From Cloeon dipterum (taxonomy: Eukaryota > Arthropoda > Insecta > Ephemeroptera > Baetidae), in the NCBI RefSeq assembly GCF_949628265.1, contig NC_088790.1, positions 26,788,545 to 26,852,544 on the forward strand: a stretch of DNA of 64,000 bases. Reading direction: 5' to 3'. A program made the translations under genes and the position numbers. Below are positions 59,116-64,000 of the stretch, piece by piece. Within the stretch, counting starts at the first letter, position 1, and each line of letters begins with the position of its first letter. The notes under the pieces were generated by a model. The model saw only the letters and a list, made by a program, of their open reading frames with translations. It was not told the DNA's origin and did not search any database.

Positions 59116-61057
59116 GTGAGAATTCATTTAAATTATATAATTGATAAATAAAATACATATCTTGCTGTTTTGTTACAAAAGTTGCAATAAAAATACACAC
59201 TAGAAATTAGTTATTAATAGTTTATGGGCAGTACATATATACCAAAAAGCTGAATCAATTACTGTAAAAAAACGAAAATTAATTTTTTTGATATTTTGGT
59301 AAATGGTTTTCCTCAAATAAAAATTTGCTTGGTGGATTTTGTCCTCCTCAAGAACAAAAATTGTAATTTAGAAAAGAAAAAAGGGACGTTTAAGTAAAAT
59401 GCATGTTTTAATTTCACTCCTTAAATATTGATTGATTTATTGAACTCCAACGGCGTACAACTATATATTATAAACATGGAAAATTACAACTCTTTATAAG
59501 GGGTGGCCTTGGATGGGTGATACATACCAGATGATGTAGAATCGCAATATACACATAATTTACATTAATTTATCACAAACCTCTAGATGAAAACATTTGT
59601 TGGAACAGATAAGAAAGTGGTATCCATTGAAAGAATTAAAACATAGCACAGTCCTTGCAATTGTTACTCTTTGCCTAATCATTATTTTTTATCATTGCTG
59701 GGCTGGGGTTGAATATAATTTTGGATAAATTGATTTGCCTTTTTAAAGTTACGTTATTTAAAATCATTTCTCATGCAACCGTACAGGGGAGATAATTTTT
59801 TTTTAAATATTTTAAATATTTTACAATGAAATCTGACTGAATTAACTTCATTCGTTCAAAAAGGACACGTTTGAAAAATCGGGACTTGGCACTTTCAAGC
59901 GAATTGATATCATTCAAAGATAAAAATGGCCATATGAAATTATGAAGCGATGGGAGAAATTTCTAGATTAAATAGTTTAATAGCTGTATATTAATCGAGG
60001 ATTTTGAAAATTGTGGTTTGAACTCTTGTCAACATCATTTGCGAAGCAAAATAACTAAGGATTTGAAGGTGACACTTAAATAGTTTACCGAGTTTCACAA
60101 TTTTAAATCATTTTCTGATTCCCATTTTAATTCAGCTTTACTGAATCTACCTTATTTCTGAATTTAATTATCTGGGGCGTTTTGTTCCAGTTCAGCGATA
60201 GGGGCCATTTTGCTAGATAACTTTAAAAATCTACAAGGAGATCGTGGAGTAAAAATTCACTCCTTAAATAGCTTCTTTGTTTATTTTTAATTTACTTTTT
60301 CTGTGAAAATAGCAGTTTTAGCAGGAAAGACGAAAAAACGAAACACCATCAAGGAATATTTTTATTTATTTGAGTTTAGGGAATCATATATGTGAACAAG
60401 TTTTAAAAATGATGATCAGAAATTAGAAAAAATATGTAGTTACAACCCTTTATAGTAATTTAGTGTTTTAAAAAGATTCACTGTCCTTCTCTGCACAACT
60501 TTCAATCATTAAAACGGAAGTAAAACACCTGACCAAGTGTGGGTCACGGCATACGCCTATAACGAATAATGTGTGAAAACTGTCGAGTCATTTAAATGCA
60601 ATTAAAATTTGCTGGCAAAGAAATCCGCATGAGAAGGAGTGCTAGCCAATGTTTAGGTTTTTCATTTGGCAGAGGCTGTGAGAACAGCCTCCGCTAGATG
60701 CTACGTGCGCAACCGTTTCAAGGATGACAAACAAGGAAAACACAACTGAAAAATCATTAAAAAAAAATGATATTTATACAAGATTCTCTTACGAGGAAAG
60801 ATAAAAAAGTCAATTATGTATTCTGTTTCTCTTCAATTATCATTATTTTTTCCATTTTCCGTCTTAACATATAAGAGATGACAAATGACAAATGAGTTGT
60901 CCCCCCTCCTTGGTCTTTTGTTGACCAACAGGCGCGACCTTGGCTTCCGAGTGTGCAAACCCGCGGTGCTCACCAGCAGCGTGCTGGAGTTTTATTTATA
61001 TAAAGTACGGCAGTAGGACTCGCAGGCAGCAGTGTGTCGCTCGACGTGCGCTCCAAC
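59116..61057 (+). other. Region between two alternative SULT first exons
   Basis: AT-rich, no exon recognised; I looked for a TTWTQ-type exon 2 and saw none. 59430-59512 resembles 61333-61413 (AATTTATTGATTGATT-like start, then TACAACT, ATGGAAAA.TTACAACT), showing that intron sequence was duplicated along with the first exon. Confidence 0.5.
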
Positions 61058-63737
61058 ATGAATTTCGACAGGGTGGTCTTCCAAGGGCTGCAGGGGCCTC
61101 TGTCGGACAGTCTGCACAAGGACTTCACCAACCTGTTCCGCAAGGGCTACGTCAGGGCCAACGGGGGCGTCATGCCCGAGTACTTCCAGGAGTTCGCCGA
61201 GGACATCAAGAACTTCAACGTGCGCTCCGACGACGCGTTCGTCTGCAGCTTTCCCAAGACAGGTTTCTTTTCCACTTCCGCATGATTTAATATTCATTTA
61301 GAAAAAATAAAGAGAAGAAAATGTTCTTTAAGTTTATTGATTGATTGATTTAACGCAAACGGAGTGCAGCTATATTTATAGAAAAATGGAAAAATTACAA
61401 CTTTTTGTACCCGGCGGTCTTAAAATTAGCTGCAGTTTATCGATTTTTGCGCCAAAACATTTCTATTTTTTTGCCTACTCTCTGCAACGCATTTGTATTT
61501 TATTTAAATATTTTCCTTGTCACGTGACTTATTTTTAGAACATACAGGTTTGCCATTATAAAATCAATAAAATTTCGACACAATTTAATGGTGAAGAAAT
61601 TTTAAAATGTCTCGGTTTAAAGATTTTTTTGCAACGAATTGCCATAAGGAAAAAAATAAATGAAAAACCCCCACTTTATTTGATTGCTCCATAAAAGTTG
61701 AATTTAATTTTCTGTTTTTCCTCATGAGAGATTTTAACGATTATCGAGTAATTTTCAGGTAGTTTGTTGCAATTAGAGTTGAAAGCTAACACTTTCTGTA
61801 TCTCTGTGCTCACTGTCAGTGAATGCAACAGATTGCATTTGGTGCAGTCAAGCACATAAAACGTGCTCTGGAAGGGTCACTCGAGTTCATATTTAGCTTT
61901 CCATTAGCATATGTATGCCATGCATGTTTAATAAATAAATTATGCATTTCTTATTCCGTTAATGCGTTATTTATTTTAGTTCCAGCAAGAAGTACTTCTT
62001 AACATGTTGTCAGGTTTTGTTTCATAACGTTATTTACTGTCATTACGAATATAATTTTATAATTCCAGTTAAAAACAGAAAAAAAACATTCAGTTTCCTT
62101 ATAAAACGCGCCAGTCCGTAAAATATTCGCCATGAATGAACGACAGCTTTCTCCCAGCGGCGTGACTTTATAGTGCGAAAAGGCAAGAATATAAGTGACA
62201 GGCAGAAAAGTAGTTAAACCGCAAAGCGTGTTACCTAACGCTTGTGATTCTTAATAAATGTGCCGGCTCCATGCCTTGCTCCAAATTTAGCATTTGGCAA
62301 CAACTATTATTAAAGAAATGTGACCTCGGCCCAAAAAACATCAAAAACGATTATTTTCACGCCGGTGAAAATTGATCTCTCACTCACAATAGGCTTGATT
62401 GTTTTGTTTCTAGGCACCACCTGGACGCAGGAAATGGTTTGGTGTATTGCCAACGACCTTGACTTTGAGGCGGCAAAGGTGCCACTTCAGGTTCGCTTCC
62501 CATTCCTCGAGTAAGTTTCTATTTTAGCTTTCCGGCTTGTAACATATAGAGCTGTCAGAAAGTCAACATAATATAAATATATATTAAACGCCTATGCACA
62601 ATATTATGCGAGGCGAGTAACCAAGGCCATTGCTGATCTTTATCGCAAACTTGAATTCAGATACATGATGACACTTTTCAGAGGAGTGTCACAATGATAC
62701 TTAGCAATGAAAATTTATCGACATGAAATTTTAAGAACCAATTTCATACGTGATTTTAAATTACTTGATATATAGTAGGTACTAGGAAAAAACAATTTCA
62801 ATGGTCAGAAATCACACGTCGATGATAAATTCGCGTGTTTTTTATTTTTTAAAAAGGGCTTGGAATTTTAAACACTCTTAGGGGCTTTGGGGCGAATTGT
62901 GCATTTTTTAAATCAATTTTTAAATAAACCAACTTTTTGTATTCACAAAAAACCTTTTAGAAAACAGAAAAAATAATAAATTAATTAAATTTCTCGCAGG
63001 AGCCACAAAATGTCGTTTTTTCACGATTTTACCGGCAATTTTAGACGATTTTAAGTGTGGTTCAATGGACATAAAATGTTTTTTTTTAAAGGAACGATAA
63101 ATTTTAACAAAACCGTTACAAGTTCATTCAAACCAAGACGAATTTCGTTTAATTCGAGGAAAAATGACCCACATTATTTGTTGACCTCCCCCTTAAAAAC
63201 GTTTTAGAGTTTACAATAATTTAAAAAACTGCATTTCTAGCCACACAACGCTCTTTGACTACGAAGACCTGCTGTCCACGCGTCCCGACGTCGTCTTTCC
63301 ACCCCACGTTCTGGACTCAATCGGATTCCTGGACAACTTCCCGTCGCCCAGATTCATCAAGACGCACTTCCCGTGGCCCCTGCTGCCGAGGCAAATTGTC
63401 GAGAAGAAACCAAAGGTACAAAACGACACTTATAAAATCTAAAATTTCAATTTAATTTTAATTGTTTAGATGATTTACGTGGCAAGGAACGCGAAAGACA
63501 CCTGCGTGTCTTACTATCACCACTCGCGCCTGCTGGAAGGCTACCGCGGCTCCTTTGACGACTTTTGCGAGCTCTTTTTGGGAGACTCCCGTAAGTCGCA
63601 ACTCTTGGAAAATCCTAATGGTGCTGATTAACTCGTTTTTAGTGTGCTTTGCGCCTTTCTGGTCTCATGTGCTGGAATTCTGGCATAGACGAAACGAGCC
63701 GAACTTTTTGTTCATCAAATATGAGGACATGATAAAG
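61058..63737 (+). CDS. Cytosolic sulfotransferase, plus-strand member, partial
   Basis: Visible exons: 61058-61262, 62414-62510, 63241-63415, 63470-63590 and 63643-63737; the last exons lie beyond the window. The first exon starts MNFDRVVFQGLQGPLSDSL and ends with CSFPKTG, joining exon 2 [18 protein letters not shown], so the PAPS loop reads SFPKTGTTW, closer to the vertebrate PKSGTTW than the PKCGTTW of A-E. Catalytic His is in RFIKTHFPWPLLP and the 3'-phosphate site is ARNAKDTCVSYYHH. Exon phases match A-E. It points away from the minus-strand cluster and is the only plus-strand member. Exon 3 is more divergent (DYEDLLSTRPDVVFPP). Confidence 0.9.
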
Positions 63738-64000
63738 GTGAGATGCTGCTCAAAAGGCACAACAGGGTAGTTATACCCTTATGTAAATTATATATAAAAA
63801 GGGGAAGCGTATAATTCGTAAAATTGAAATACATAAAATTCAAGAGTGTGGCAATTTTTAATATTATTTACAATTTAGAATATATTGAGTTGGTTGTGGT
63901 AAATTAATAGGGAAGACATGCACATGCCACACAAACCAATATGAGAATTTTTTTTTTAAATCCAAAAATAACTGTCCAGCAAACACTGAATAAACCGGAA
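63738..64000 (+). other. Start of the next SULT intron
   Basis: Begins with the donor GTGAGA after DMIK. AT-rich; no exon before the window ends. Confidence 0.6.

Noticed and set aside
1-64000. CRISPR arrays, operons, tRNA or rRNA genes
   Set aside because: The window is eukaryotic nuclear DNA. No regularly spaced repeats, tRNA A/B boxes with a foldable cloverleaf, or rRNA-like stretches were seen by eye.

Overview
The window looks like nuclear DNA of an arthropod, most likely an insect with a compact, AT-rich, intron-rich genome. The evidence is an Ir93a-type ionotropic receptor (a protostome chemosensory family), short GT-AG introns, coding exons that are more GC-rich than their surroundings, and many small DNA transposons. 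I cannot name the species; a mayfly-like or other early-branching insect is only a guess. Exons were joined by hand from splice sites and reading phase, and every multi-exon gene that lies wholly inside the window closes in frame.

Layout. 22-2983 (-): start of a class A peptide-type GPCR gene that runs off the left edge. 6136-15083 (+): a 17-exon ionotropic receptor close to Ir93a (911 aa). 17145-23477 (+): orthologue of vertebrate SANBR/KIAA1841 (733 aa). 24394-28223 (-): TM9SF3 orthologue (581 aa). A short GC-box and CCAAT-bearing spacer separates it head-to-head from 28923-33427 (+), the orthologue of vertebrate C2orf42 (666 aa). 36902-40531 (+): a CRAL-TRIO lipid-transfer protein (320 aa). 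41151-63737: a cytosolic sulfotransferase (SULT) cluster with five complete minus-strand genes (A-E) and one plus-strand gene cut by the right edge. The plus-strand gene has two candidate first exons. All SULT genes share the same intron phases (1,2,0,1,0,2 where visible), so they arose by local duplication; B, C and D are the youngest set.

Mobile DNA. One young Ty3/gypsy LTR element of CsRn1/Kabuki type (47568-52118) sits downstream of SULT-D. At least five non-autonomous DNA-transposon families lie mostly in introns: a TTAA-target family (five good copies plus diverged ones), a long-inverted-repeat TTAA family with E2F-like and NRF1-like motifs in its arms (three copies, all in Ir93a), two hAT-like families with about 8-bp target duplications, and a 423-bp near-palindrome family (two copies).

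Most unusual points: three introns that appear to use GC-AG splice sites; the duplicated first exon of the plus-strand sulfotransferase together with a piece of its intron; the motif-bearing hairpin elements concentrated in one sensory receptor gene; and the retroelement insertion whose target site can be read from paralogous empty sites. I found no operon-like or CRISPR-like system and nothing that I would call a wholly new system.
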